DNA of 64,000 nt from Paludibacteraceae bacterium (GTDB lineage: Bacteria; Bacteroidota; Bacteroidia; Bacteroidales; Paludibacteraceae), in contig JAGBEJ010000002.1 of assembly GCA_017937025.1 (NCBI GenBank), positions 1-64,000 of the forward strand, in the 5' to 3' direction. The notes below the pieces were generated by a model. The model ran no database searches and was not told the origin of the DNA. It saw nothing but the letters and a program-made list of their open reading frames with translations. The stretch's first letter is position 1. Every line of letters starts with the position of its first letter. The translations under genes and the position numbers were made by a program. Below, piece by piece: positions 17,519-26,899 of the stretch.

Positions 17519-18120
17519 AATCTTACTTTTGAGATAAACTCGTTATAAACTTTTTCATATCGTTTTTTTATCATATTGTAGTGCTTTGATTCACTTATGA
17601 CATCATTTGAACTTTTAATACGCCCAAATCTTTCAACATCTAATGAAACTTTTGAAGTTATCTGAGAAACAGCATATTCCATTTTCTCTAATAGCGTTAT
17701 TGAATTCCGAGGAATATCCAATAACATATCTGCTTCTAAAGATGTCATTAAATAACTAAACGCAGATACATAATTCCTTCTAGTAAAATCAACCTCTGCT
17801 AGACTTCCAAATATCAAACTATTCAAATGAAAAACTTGCCTCTTGCTTTCTTCCTCTTGAACATTGAGCTTATGCCTAAGTTCATTAAGCTCTTCTATCT
17901 TATTCTTTAGTTCTATACTACTGTATATCTGCCAAGCAATCGCCAATGTCACGACTATCGCAAGCAAAGCGACAATAACACCCACAAAAGAGTCCAAACT
18001 TACAACAGTTAAACCACCTGCATTACAGCACCATAAAACCAACATGGTGAAGGATAGGGCTAAAGAAATGTAAGCACAAAAATGTGCAAAACTCCATTTT
18101 TTGTTTTCTTTGTTTTTCAT
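17515..18120 (-). CDS. Two-TM coiled-coil protein between hsdM and hsdS
   Basis: 201 residues, no family recognised. Two hydrophobic helices at about 11-33 and 45-66 are separated by a short loop. A charged coiled-coil stretch follows (about 70-95, KNKIEELNELRHKLNVQEEESKR), then a soluble helical region with a possible TPR-like flavour (GSLAEVDFTRRNYVSAFSYLMTSLEADM). The gene lies 34 bp after hsdM and overlaps hsdS by 4 bp, so it is part of the operon. It is AT-rich. A membrane-acting partner of the NDT/TIR-like protein is a possibility; nothing in the sequence proves it. Confidence 0.7.
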   Translation of the reverse strand: MKNKENKKWSFAHFCAYISLALSFTMLVLWCCNAGGLTVVSLDSFVGVIVALLAIVVTLAIAWQIYSSIELKNKIEELNELRHKLNVQEEESKRQVFHLNSLIFGSLAEVDFTRRNYVSAFSYLMTSLEADMLLDIPRNSITLLEKMEYAVSQITSKVSLDVERFGRIKSSNDVISESKHYNMIKKRYEKVYNEFISKVRL

Positions 18121-18154
18121 TATTATGCCTTTTTATCTGAATTCTACAACATGG

Positions 18155-19684
18155 TTAATACCCCAACTCCTTCAAATACTCTTTCATTTTCCCCTGCACC
18201 TCGGCCAATTCCGTTTCTAGCTGCTCAATCTCTTTCTGCACGGCAGGAATGTCTATTTCGGCTTCTTCCTCATAAGTGTCAACATAACGCGGAATATTGA
18301 GGTTGTAGTCGTTTTCGCGGATTTCATCAGGTGTGGCCACATAGGCGTATTTGTCCTCCACCACGCCTGGCTGCAACTCGCCAGCGGCAAATTTGCGATA
18401 AACACCTACAATATGCTCAATGTCCTGCGGACGGAGCTTGTTCTGGTTCTTGCCGTTCTCATACTCGCGGCTGGCGTCGATAAACAGCACGTTCTCCGAG
18501 TTTCTGCCTTTGCGGAAAATGGCGATTGCGGCAGGAATGCCCGTGCCGTAGAAAAGATTGGCTGGCAAGCCTATAACTGCTTCAAGAATATGCTCATTCT
18601 CAAGAACATACTGACGGATTTTGCCTTCGCTTCCGCCACGGAACAACACACCGTGAGGGATTATAACGCCCACTTTGCCGCTATTGTCATCAGCCACTTC
18701 GAGCATGTGGCTGATGAATGCCCAGTCGCCCTTGCTCTTAGGCGGAATGCCGCGCCAAAAACGGTTGTAGGGGTCGCTGGCCGCTTCTTCCGCTCCCCAC
18801 TTGTCGAGTGAGAAAGGAGGATTCGCCACCACGGTATCGAACTTCATCAGCTTGTCGTTGACCTTCAGTTTCGGATTGCGCAGTGTGTCGCCCCAACGGA
18901 TGACAGCGTTGTCGAATCCGTGCAGGAACATGTTCATCATCGCCAGTGCCCATGTGCTGCCGTTCACTTCCTGTCCGTAAAGCGAGAAGTTTGTGTTGCC
19001 AACTTCCTTTCCGGCCTTAATCAGCAATGAGCCGGAGCCACAAGTGACATCACAAATACGTGCGCCAGGTTCGCTCTTTGTCAATTTTGCCAATAACGTG
19101 GAAACTTCTGCTGGTGTAAAGAAATCGCCCGCTTTTTTGCCTGCCTCGCTGGCAAAGGTCGATACGAGGTACATATAAGCATCGCCGATGATGTCGTTGT
19201 TCTCCAAGTGCGACTCATCCAAATCCACACCCTGAAAATCCTGCAAAAGGTTCTTCAATCGCGCGTTTTTCTCCTTTGTTTCGCCAAGGTTCGCACTGTT
19301 GAAACTGATGTTGCGGAAAATGCTGCTGCCGTCCTCGCTGCTCATCTTCTCACGGTTTGCGTCCTCGAGGTCAGCCAATGCCTCGTCGATCAGTTCGCCT
19401 ATGTTGGTCGCGTTTCGGTTGTCATACAAGTAGTAGTAGGAACTCTTCTCTGGCACAACAAATCGCTCGTGGCGCATAGCACGCTCGGCACGCTCCTTGT
19501 CGCCTTCGTACTTTTTCAGATAGTCATCAAACTTCGATTGGTAAACGTCGCTGACGTACTTAAGAAAAAGCATTGTCAGGATATAGTCCTTGTACTGGCT
19601 TGGGTCTATTACGCCGCGGAATGTGTCGCACGCCTTCCAGACTGTGCGATTGATGTCTTCTTGTGTGATTTTCTTATTCTCCAT
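18155..19684 (-). CDS. hsdM: Type I DNA methyltransferase subunit (HsdM)
   Basis: 509 residues. The N-terminal helical HsdM_N region precedes the N6-adenine methyltransferase domain. SAM motif I reads DVTCGSGSLLIKAG (the more usual form is DP[AT]CGSG, so Val is a small deviation), and the catalytic motif IV is NPPF in TVVANPPFSLDKW. The C-terminus is a coiled coil (IEQLETELAEVQGKMKEYL) for HsdS contact. The gene starts 9 bp after the half-hsdS gene. Confidence 0.96.
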   Translation of the reverse strand: MENKKITQEDINRTVWKACDTFRGVIDPSQYKDYILTMLFLKYVSDVYQSKFDDYLKKYEGDKERAERAMRHERFVVPEKSSYYYLYDNRNATNIGELIDEALADLEDANREKMSSEDGSSIFRNISFNSANLGETKEKNARLKNLLQDFQGVDLDESHLENNDIIGDAYMYLVSTFASEAGKKAGDFFTPAEVSTLLAKLTKSEPGARICDVTCGSGSLLIKAGKEVGNTNFSLYGQEVNGSTWALAMMNMFLHGFDNAVIRWGDTLRNPKLKVNDKLMKFDTVVANPPFSLDKWGAEEAASDPYNRFWRGIPPKSKGDWAFISHMLEVADDNSGKVGVIIPHGVLFRGGSEGKIRQYVLENEHILEAVIGLPANLFYGTGIPAAIAIFRKGRNSENVLFIDASREYENGKNQNKLRPQDIEHIVGVYRKFAAGELQPGVVEDKYAYVATPDEIRENDYNLNIPRYVDTYEEEAEIDIPAVQKEIEQLETELAEVQGKMKEYLKELGY

Positions 19685-19693
19685 ATCTATTAT

Positions 19694-20245
19694 CTATTTT
19701 AATCCATTAATAAGTATCTGATTGATAAGCTGCATGCGCTTTTCAGCAATGGCGTTCAAAATTTCACTTTCGTGCTTTTGCAACGCCGCCAGTTCCACTA
19801 CCAGCCGCTGCTTTTCTCTGCTCGGAACTATGATTTCCAGACTCTCCAACGTAGGTTTACGCACCAGCGGCGTGGCACTGCCCACCTGAGACGCCTTGAC
19901 CGTAGCCACGATGCTCGGATGATTCAAGTACCAGCACAAATACTCCGGAGTCACCAAATCGGACTTCAGGCGCATGGAATACAATGTTGTCGAAGGCACT
20001 GCCGGGAAATCCCATTCAAACAGTTTGCACAAATATGTAGTTCCCTTGCCGGCAAACAAGACATCTCCCCTCTTCAGCAAATAACCATCCGTCTTTTTCG
20101 TGCGTTCTGTGCGCGAAGACACAGTCTCTGGCGAAGGCACTAACAAATCCTTGACTTGTAGGCAAGCAACCTCGCCATTAGGTATATCTTTCGCATAGAT
20201 GCCTGAAAAAATATCAGCAATCTCTTTTAGCTTCATTTTTTTCAA
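19694..20245 (-). CDS. Half-length HsdS-like protein, first gene of the R-M operon
   Basis: 183 residues, one target-recognition domain instead of two. It has KLKEIADIFSG at the start, the TRD core YLLKRGDVLFAGKG and the typical closing PTLESLEIIVPSREKQRLV followed by one conserved helix. It does not resemble either TRD of the full hsdS nearby. Half-S subunits can dimerise to give a palindromic specificity, or compete with full HsdS. It may also be a remnant. It is the promoter-proximal gene, 9 bp before hsdM. ATG 20245 is used; a second ATG follows 9 bp later. Confidence 0.8.
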   Translation of the reverse strand: MKKMKLKEIADIFSGIYAKDIPNGEVACLQVKDLLVPSPETVSSRTERTKKTDGYLLKRGDVLFAGKGTTYLCKLFEWDFPAVPSTTLYSMRLKSDLVTPEYLCWYLNHPSIVATVKASQVGSATPLVRKPTLESLEIIVPSREKQRLVVELAALQKHESEILNAIAEKRMQLINQILINGLK

Positions 20246-20279
20246 CTTTTATTCTTGGTAAACTCAATACTCAACGATG

Positions 20280-20287
20280 CAAATATA
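20280..20287 (-). promoter_or_regulatory. -7 box for the R-M operon
   Basis: The minus strand reads TATATTTG, 34 bp upstream of the half-hsdS start. No convincing -33 element was found. Confidence 0.5.
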
Positions 20288-20384
20288 TGCGACTATTTTC
20301 AAAAAGAAAAAGAATTCTACAAAAAAATCTTCGTATTTAACATACTAAACTAAAATCATCTACATTTCAAGACATTGCAAAAAC

Positions 20385-20419
20385 AAAAAACCGTCCTGCA
20401 CAAACTTGTGCAAAACGGC
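20385..20419 (-). terminator. Terminator of the secreted hypothetical gene
   Basis: On the minus strand CCGT-TTT-GCACAA, loop GT, TTGTGC-AGG-ACGG is followed by a run of six T. It ends the gene at 20443 and insulates the R-M operon promoter. Confidence 0.8.
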
Positions 20420-20442
20420 TATGCATCCTCATTCTATATCGT

Positions 20443-21078
20443 TTACTGAAACAACGCGTCTATAGGGTCGCTGGATTCCGCAGCCTGCTGCTTCCTCTTT
20501 TCCTCAAGCTTGCCGCCGCTCTGCGATACGATTTTTATCAGATTGTCGATTTCCCCGATTGAGCTGAACACGATTTTGAAACGTCCGCCAGAGCGCCGTC
20601 CGTCAGCCACATACTTTGTCGTTGTCATTTTGATCTTGGTGTGGCCGTTTATGTCAACATAGAACCATGTGTCCAGCTGCACGTTAGTGACCTTATAATA
20701 CTGCCCCTTGCTTCTGTAAAACGCGCATCCTGTGTACTTGAACGCCAGCTCCTTGTAGAAGTTCTTCACGTCATGCTCCTTGGCTACTCTGTTCCACTGC
20801 GAATATTTATTTCTGACATTCCTCAGAAAATTCGTGAACTTGGCGATGTCCTTATACTCTACCAGAATGCCTATCTCGTCGGACATGTCCACGAACATCG
20901 GTTCGCCGCAGATGTAAAGGTTGTAGGCTCCGCCATTGTCCTCGGCGCCCACCAGATACGACTTGCCGAACGCCGACATCTTGTATGACCATTTCAGTTT
21001 CACCTTAGGACCGGTATTCTGTCCTATCGCATAAGTCACACACAGAAATAAAAATAGAATGCTGTACAGTTTTCTCAT
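20443..21078 (-). CDS. Secreted hypothetical protein
   Basis: 211 residues from ATG 21078, which gives a clean signal peptide (RKLYSILFLFLCVTYAIGQ) and lies 9 bp inside the longest frame. The mature part is mixed alpha/beta with many aromatic residues and a final Lys/Glu-rich helix. No family recognised. It has its own promoter and terminator, so it is probably monocistronic. Confidence 0.65.
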   Translation of the reverse strand: MRKLYSILFLFLCVTYAIGQNTGPKVKLKWSYKMSAFGKSYLVGAEDNGGAYNLYICGEPMFVDMSDEIGILVEYKDIAKFTNFLRNVRNKYSQWNRVAKEHDVKNFYKELAFKYTGCAFYRSKGQYYKVTNVQLDTWFYVDINGHTKIKMTTTKYVADGRRSGGRFKIVFSSIGEIDNLIKIVSQSGGKLEEKRKQQAAESSDPIDALFQ

Positions 21079-21086
21079 AAGCTCCA

Positions 21087-21094
21087 CAAATATA
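21087..21094 (-). promoter_or_regulatory. -7 box of the secreted hypothetical gene
   Basis: TATATTTG on the minus strand, only 8 bp before ATG 21078. The spacing implies a nearly leaderless message or that translation begins further in. Confidence 0.4.
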
Positions 21095-21117
21095 CATCTT
21101 TTTTAATAAATATGTTA

Positions 21118-22002
21118 TTAAATGAAAAACAAGACTCCGCCGAGGAAACTTGTCACGGTGCCAACCACCTGAAGCGCAGAGACTTTTTCTTTCTTGATGA
21201 GAACCGAAGGCACGATGATGAATATCGGCACTAACGCCATGAGCGACGCCGCGATGCCTGTAGATGCGTGCCCTATTGCATAGAGAGAGAGCGAAATACC
21301 GAGGAACGGACCGCAGACACTGCCCAAGAATGTGTTTCTCATGTTGCTCTTGTCATTGGCCTTGCGCAAAGTCGATTTCCATGTCCTGCGGAATGTTATG
21401 AGCAACGCGAAACACGCCAAAGCGACAATGGCTCTTATCTGCGAGCCGGAGAAGACATCGTAGTCGCCTATTCCTTTCTTTGTGAATATGTATCCGGCAG
21501 CCTGCGCCAGCATAGCGCACAGAGCCAGCACGAAGCCCTTGACAGGCACGTTAAGCCTTATCTTCTCGCCTTGCTTGCCGAGCATCGCCATCAGCACACC
21601 TGCCGTGACTATCATGATGCCGCACCACTCCTTGCCGTCGAGGTGCTCGCCGAGAGCCGCCATTCCGAATATGGCTGTCATCACTGGCGACATGGAAAGC
21701 ACAAGCTGCGACGTCCTCGCACCTATCATGGCGTAGGACTTGAACAGGCACAAGTCACCCAGAAAAAGCCCTACGAATCCCGACAGCGAGAGCCACAGCA
21801 GCTGCTGTTCGCCGGCATCAAACGGCAGGAACAGCCCTTTCGTGACTGTGGTCAAACACCCTATCAGAATGATGGTTATTATAAGCCTGATGAAGTTCAA
21901 AGCTACGCTTCCCATTCGCTTGGAAGCGGTCTCGAAGAACACCGCGCTGGCTGTCCATAGCACAGACACCACCAACGCCACTATCTCACCTGTGTATTGC
22001 AT
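21118..22002 (-). CDS. DMT-superfamily permease (two EamA domains)
   Basis: 294 residues, about ten membrane helices arranged as two EamA repeats. The first repeat contains FFETASKRMGSVALNFIRL, the second YIFTKKGIGDYDVFSGSQIRAIVALA and ends with the typical PIFIIVPSVLIKKEKVSALQVVGTVTSFLGGVLFF. Such carriers export amino acids, purines or other metabolites; the substrate is not predictable. It is 27 bp downstream of the ABC-F gene. Confidence 0.88.
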   Translation of the reverse strand: MQYTGEIVALVVSVLWTASAVFFETASKRMGSVALNFIRLIITIILIGCLTTVTKGLFLPFDAGEQQLLWLSLSGFVGLFLGDLCLFKSYAMIGARTSQLVLSMSPVMTAIFGMAALGEHLDGKEWCGIMIVTAGVLMAMLGKQGEKIRLNVPVKGFVLALCAMLAQAAGYIFTKKGIGDYDVFSGSQIRAIVALACFALLITFRRTWKSTLRKANDKSNMRNTFLGSVCGPFLGISLSLYAIGHASTGIAASLMALVPIFIIVPSVLIKKEKVSALQVVGTVTSFLGGVLFFI

Positions 22003-22029
22003 TTTCCTTTGTCCTTATGCGCACGAATC

Positions 22030-23982
22030 TTAGTCCAGCTGGGCCTTCAGTTGCTCGGTCTCCTCGCCGAGTATCTCCCACTCGTACATTTTCTGCTCCA
22101 GTTCGTGCTTCTTCGCTTCGTATTTCTGGAAAAGCGTGCCGTCCGCCACATTCTCTGGCTTCTGGAGCATCTCCTCCATTTCGGCTATCTCTGCCTCGAT
22201 TTTCTCCACAGCCTTCTCGGCTTCCTCCATGCTGCGCTCTGCCTTTCTTATCTTTCTGTTCAGCTCTTTGCGCGCCTCGTAGCTTATCTGGTTGCTGCTG
22301 CGCTCCTCTGCCACAGGCTCTGTCGCCTTGACCTCCTTCTCCGCTGCCGTCTTGTTCAACTCTGCCAAGCTGTCTATCTGCTTCTTGCGCAGGAAGTCGT
22401 AGATGCCGCCGAGGTGCTCGCGCACTTTCTTGTTGCTGAATTCATACACTTTGTCCACAAGTCCGTCCAGGAAATCACGGTCATGGCTCACGATTATCGC
22501 TGTGCCGTCGAAGTCCTTTATGGCTTGCTTCAGCACCTCCTTGCTCGGTATGTCGAGATGGTTGGTAGGCTCGTCAAGTATGAGCAGGTTGACTGGCTCG
22601 AGCAGCAGCTTTATCATCGCGAGTCGGCTTCTCTCGCCGCCGGACAGCACCTTCACCTTCTTGTCGGAAGCCTCGCCGCCGAACATGAATGCTCCGAGTA
22701 TGTCGCGTATCTTCGTTCTTATGTCACCCACAGCGACACGGTCGATAGTGTCGAACACCGTCACCTCGCCGTCGAGCAGACTCGCCTGATTCTGTGCGAA
22801 ATAGCCTATCTGTACGTTGTGTCCGAGTTTCAGTTTGCCTGTGTAGTCGCTTATCTCGCCCATGATGCACTTCACGAGCGTGGACTTACCCTCGCCGTTC
22901 TTGCCCACGAAAGCCACTTTCTCGCCGCGGTTTATTATAAGACCTATGTCCTGAAGTATCGTTTTGTCGTCATATTTCTTAGTTAAGCCTTCCACCTCCA
23001 CAGGTATTTGTCCCGAGCGTGGAGCTGGCGGAAATCTGAGGTTCAGGTGTGATGTGTCTTCCATATCCACCTCCAGCCTCTCTATCTTCGCCAGCTGCTT
23101 TATGCGACTCTGCACCTGCACGGCTTTCGTCGCCTTGTACCTGAACTTTTCTATGAAATCCTCTGTGTCCTCGATCATCTTCTTCTGGTTCTCGTAGGCG
23201 CGTATCTGCTGCTCACGCCTCTCCTTGCGAAGTTCCAGGTACTTGTCGTAAGGCACCTTGTAGTCGTATATCTTGCCGAGCGATATTTCTATCGTGCGGT
23301 TGGTCACATGATTTATGAACGCCTTGTCGTGGCTCACGAGTATCACCGCCGCCGATGTTGTCGAGAGGAAGTTCTCGAACCATTGTATGGACTCAATGTC
23401 GAGGTGGTTGGTAGGCTCGTCGAGCAGCAGCACGTCAGGCTTGCTGAGCAGGATCTTGGCTATCTCGATTCTCATTCTCCAGCCGCCGCTGAACTCTGTC
23501 GTCTGGCGGTCGAAGTCCTCGCGTGTGAATCCCAGTCCCATGAGTGTCTTCTCCAGCTCTGCCTCATAGTCCGCGCCGCCCATCATGTTCAGCTTTTCAC
23601 TCTCGTGAGTGAGCGTGTCTATCAGGTCCATGTAGTCCTTGCTCTCGTAGTCGGTACGCTCGCTCATCTCCGTTGTCAGGCGGTCTATGAGTTTCTGCTG
23701 CTGCTTTATGCCGTCGAATGCCTTTTCCGCCTCTTCGCGCACGGTCACGCCGTCGTTGTAGAGCATGTGCTGCGGCAGATAGCCTATCACTACGCCCTTG
23801 GGCACAGATAAACGTCCGGATGTGGGCTGCTGCAGTCCTGCGAATATCTTGAGCATGGTGCTCTTGCCGGCTCCGTTCTTGCCCACCAAGGCTATTTTGT
23901 CTTTTGGATTTACTTGAAATGAAATATTGTCAAACAGTGGTTTCGCGCTGAACTCCACCGACAACTGCTCTACCGAAATCAT
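22030..23982 (-). CDS. ABC-F family ATPase (Uup/YheS-like)
   Basis: 650 residues, no membrane segments. Two ATP-binding cassettes: Walker A GKNGAGKST and GKNGEGKST, signatures EFSGGWRMR and LSGGERSRL, Walker B LLLDEPTNHLD and LILDEPTNHLD. A charged linker of about 80 residues joins them, and a C-terminal coiled coil (about 560-650) follows. ABC-F proteins act on the ribosome, either as translation factors or for antibiotic protection; here the housekeeping type is more likely. A TATCTTTG box precedes it. Confidence 0.92.
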   Translation of the reverse strand: MISVEQLSVEFSAKPLFDNISFQVNPKDKIALVGKNGAGKSTMLKIFAGLQQPTSGRLSVPKGVVIGYLPQHMLYNDGVTVREEAEKAFDGIKQQQKLIDRLTTEMSERTDYESKDYMDLIDTLTHESEKLNMMGGADYEAELEKTLMGLGFTREDFDRQTTEFSGGWRMRIEIAKILLSKPDVLLLDEPTNHLDIESIQWFENFLSTTSAAVILVSHDKAFINHVTNRTIEISLGKIYDYKVPYDKYLELRKERREQQIRAYENQKKMIEDTEDFIEKFRYKATKAVQVQSRIKQLAKIERLEVDMEDTSHLNLRFPPAPRSGQIPVEVEGLTKKYDDKTILQDIGLIINRGEKVAFVGKNGEGKSTLVKCIMGEISDYTGKLKLGHNVQIGYFAQNQASLLDGEVTVFDTIDRVAVGDIRTKIRDILGAFMFGGEASDKKVKVLSGGERSRLAMIKLLLEPVNLLILDEPTNHLDIPSKEVLKQAIKDFDGTAIIVSHDRDFLDGLVDKVYEFSNKKVREHLGGIYDFLRKKQIDSLAELNKTAAEKEVKATEPVAEERSSNQISYEARKELNRKIRKAERSMEEAEKAVEKIEAEIAEMEEMLQKPENVADGTLFQKYEAKKHELEQKMYEWEILGEETEQLKAQLD

Positions 23983-24012
23983 CTTGAAAATCTGTGTTTT
24001 TTATTAAGACTG

Positions 24013-24020
24013 CAAAGATA
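24013..24020 (-). promoter_or_regulatory. -7 box of the ABC-F gene
   Basis: TATCTTTG on the minus strand, 31 bp upstream of the ABC-F start and directly after the asnA terminator. Confidence 0.6.
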
Positions 24021-24054
24021 AAAAAACGCGTGCCATTTTTCAATAGCACGCGTT
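24021..24054 (-). terminator. asnA terminator
   Basis: AACGCGTGC (24025-24033) pairs with GCACGCGTT (24046-24054); read on the minus strand it is followed by T7. Confidence 0.9.
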
Positions 24055-24078
24055 GTGACTTATTCTGTTTACCTTCCT

Positions 24079-25116
24079 TTAGAACAAAGGTATTCCCGCT
24101 TCTTCACATTCCTTTATCTGGTCATCCGGCCAAATGCTTGACTGCACCTCGCCGATATGCGCCTTCTTCAGCATGAACATGCAGAGTCTGGACTGTCCTA
24201 TTCCGCCGCCGATTGAGAGTGGCAGCTCGCCGTTGATGAGCTTCTTGTGGAAAAGAAGGTTCAGACGGTCCTCGCTGTTAGTCAGCTTCAGCTGATTAAG
24301 CAGCGCCTCTTTGTCCACTCTTATTCCCATTGATGAAATCTCGAAAGATCTGTTCAGCACTGGGTTCCAGAGCAGAATGTCGCCGTTCAGTCCGAAGAAT
24401 CCCTCTTCGTTCGGCGTGCTCCAGTCGTCATAGTCGGGAGCTCGTCCGTCGTGCTTCTCGCCGTTGCTCAGCTTGCCGCCGATGCCCATGATGAACACAG
24501 CGCCGTATTTCTTAGCTATGGCGTTCTCACGTCCCTTGTCGTCGAGGTCAGGATACATCTGCAGCAGTTCCTCTGCGCTGATGAATGTTATGTGGTCTGG
24601 CAATGTCAGCTCCAGCACAGGGAAAATCTCCGAGATATAGAACTCTGTGCGCAGCATAGCGTTGTAGATGCGCTCCACGATGTCCTTCAGAAACGCGATT
24701 GTACGCTGCTCCTTGGTTATGACTCTCTCCCAGTCCCACTGGTCCACGTAAAGCGAGTGGATATTGTCCAGAGTCTCGTCGGAGCGTATGGCGTTCATAT
24801 CAGTGTAGATGCCGTGACCTGGAGTGATGTTCAGGTCGGCAAGCGTCATTCTCTTCCACTTTGCAAGCGAGTGCACCACTTCTGCCTTCTTATCGCCGAG
24901 GTCAAGTATAGGGAAGCTGACCGCTCTCTCCACGCCGTTCAGGTCGTCGTTTATACCCGTTCCCTTGAGTACGAAAAGAGGCGCTGTCACTCTCGTAAGC
25001 TTAAGTTCTGCCGCCAGGTTCTCCTGGAAGTAGTCCTTTATCAGCTTGATGCACCTTTCTGTCTGTTTTTTGTTCAATAAGGCCTTATAACCTTTTGGAA
25101 CATACAAATTGCTCAT
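24079..25116 (-). CDS. asnA: Aspartate-ammonia ligase (asparagine synthetase A)
   Basis: 345 residues. It makes asparagine from aspartate, ammonia and ATP. The fold is related to class II aminoacyl-tRNA synthetases. Visible family phrases are PLFVLKGTGINDDLNGVERAV, VHSLAKWKRMTL, YVDQWDWERVI and the C-terminal LSIGGGIGQSRLCMFML, which is the class II motif 3. Single gene between a promoter at 25147-25154 and a strong terminator. Confidence 0.96.
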   Translation of the reverse strand: MSNLYVPKGYKALLNKKQTERCIKLIKDYFQENLAAELKLTRVTAPLFVLKGTGINDDLNGVERAVSFPILDLGDKKAEVVHSLAKWKRMTLADLNITPGHGIYTDMNAIRSDETLDNIHSLYVDQWDWERVITKEQRTIAFLKDIVERIYNAMLRTEFYISEIFPVLELTLPDHITFISAEELLQMYPDLDDKGRENAIAKKYGAVFIMGIGGKLSNGEKHDGRAPDYDDWSTPNEEGFFGLNGDILLWNPVLNRSFEISSMGIRVDKEALLNQLKLTNSEDRLNLLFHKKLINGELPLSIGGGIGQSRLCMFMLKKAHIGEVQSSIWPDDQIKECEEAGIPLF

Positions 25117-25146
25117 TTATTTCGCGTCTTGTGATTAAAAACGGAA

Positions 25147-25154
25147 CAAATATA
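25147..25154 (-). promoter_or_regulatory. -7 box of asnA
   Basis: TATATTTG on the minus strand, 30 bp before ATG 25116. The gap 25155-25307 upstream shows nothing else but AT-rich DNA. Confidence 0.55.
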
Positions 25155-25769
25155 GGACATATTTATTTATGAATGAAATAATCAGTCTCGGTTTTTGTCA
25201 TTTTGAATAAAAATATTTTTCCTTGATGACATTTTGCTATAAAACACACCGCTATAATATTATTTTTGTTATATAGCAACGATTTATTCATGTCCACATC
25301 AGAGACGTTACATATTCTCAAACAGATTCACCTCTTCTTTGCCCCACCTGACAGCATCCATTGCTATATCCTTGACAAACAAGCTTGAGAAATTGCCGAC
25401 AGGGTTAGCCGCAACCTTTTCAATGAGGTTCTTCGCTGTGTTCTCGCCTACTCTATAAGTATAAGACACAAGAGCGTCAAACTTTCCCTGGCTGATTTCC
25501 ATTCCGTTTAGAATCTTGTTTGCAAAATCCTCAGACTTAACAAGTTTCGCTCCATTCAATTCCGCATAGCGAGCTATCATCTCCTCGCATCTTTTTGATA
25601 CCTTCATAATAATTTCATTAAAGTGATTGACTTCCGACAGCAAATTTAGCCATAAATGCCCCATCTCGTGCACCATCGTGTTCGCGTTCAGCACCTCGTC
25701 GTTCAGGTAGATGTGGCGAGCAACTACATTGCCCTCGGCATCCCTCTCTATCTCGCACCAGCCGTACAC

Positions 25770-26300
25770 TGTGCCGTCAGAGCCTTCCATCAGCTGAACG
25801 CCAGAAAGGTCTAATCCTTCGTTTTCTCCCTTTGTTTCTCTGCCTCCTTTATTTTCTTTGCCATATTCACTACTTCCGTTGTGCCGGGTTTCCGTTCGTT
25901 CTCCTCCTCCTGTAGCATCCATGACAACATTAGCGCCAGAGACCATTTTGAGTTCAGCAGCAACGTCAATGCCAGACAGGATTTCTGGTCTAATCCCAAG
26001 ATTCTGCAACACCTCGCGAATGCGCTCCTCAGAGTGTCCATAGTCACTTGAGATTCTTTCAAGTATTCGTCTAATGTCATTCTTTGTGATTTTATCAATA
26101 TTGAACTTTCCTGTGATTCCATAACCAGCAATACATTCGTCTTTTTCTTCTCTACTTAGATTGTCGTAAATCTCCTCAAAGGACTTATTATCTGTATGGT
26201 CAATAAGGTAAATCACTTTATGACCATTCTCCCTTACTGTTATAACATCAGTGCCGTCAAAGCCTTCCATCAGCTGAACGCCAGGTCTAATCCTTCGTTC
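25770..26300 (-). repeat. Imperfect direct repeat inside the broken gene
   Basis: About 50 bp at 25770-25822 recur at 26252-26300 with one substitution and a 4-bp gap. The repeat codes for GLDL(SG)VQLMEG-x-DGT in both copies. The DNA identity is higher than expected for an old protein repeat, which suggests recent duplication or slippage. Confidence 0.7.
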
Positions 26301-26851
26301 TCTCGCTTATCTGTTCCGCTGCTTCTATCACTTCCTCTTCTGTTGGATTTATTTTGTGGTTTTTGGCTATCCAATAAACCATTTTTTCCTTCTGCTTTTC
26401 TGTTTTCAGAAGCGACAGCACTATCATCGCCGTTTCTTTCCTCATCTGTAAATCTGGTGCCGCTAAGCACTGTATCAAGATTTCTTCCGTTTCTGACATA
26501 TTCTTCGTATTTATTTTTTTGTTCTTCGCTTAATTCGCTTGTGTCGTATTTATCCCAAACTTCAAAGCCATCTCCACCTGTAGCGACATTATAACTATAA
26601 TGCTTTAATGACGTTTTGAGTTTGTAAATGTAGCCATTTTCTTTGTTTGAGAAATAAACCCAGCCTGATGTATCAGCATTATTTGGTAACGATTCCAGAT
26701 ATGCCCTAATCGCATCCTTTTCTTCTTCGGTCAACGAAGTATTTGTTAGCCTCCGACCTCTCTGACTCGCCATCATCCTCGCTTCTCCTCTCTGCTCCAG
26801 AAGTTCCTTAGCCGCCTGAGCCTTTTTCTGTCTTTTTTCATTTGCCCATCG

Positions 26852-26882
26852 TTGCAATAATGACAACTTTATTCTATCTTTG
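26852..26882 (+). promoter_or_regulatory. Promoter of the tRNA pair
   Basis: TTG at 26852-26854 and TATCTTTG at 26875-26882, 20 bp apart, 17 bp before tRNA-Arg. Confidence 0.65.
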
Positions 26883-26899
26883 TGTCGTTTTTTCAACAA

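Noticed and set aside
15402-20245. Phase-variable invertible hsdS system
   Set aside because: Both hsdS genes are on one strand, share no evident inverted repeats, and there is no tyrosine recombinase in the window.
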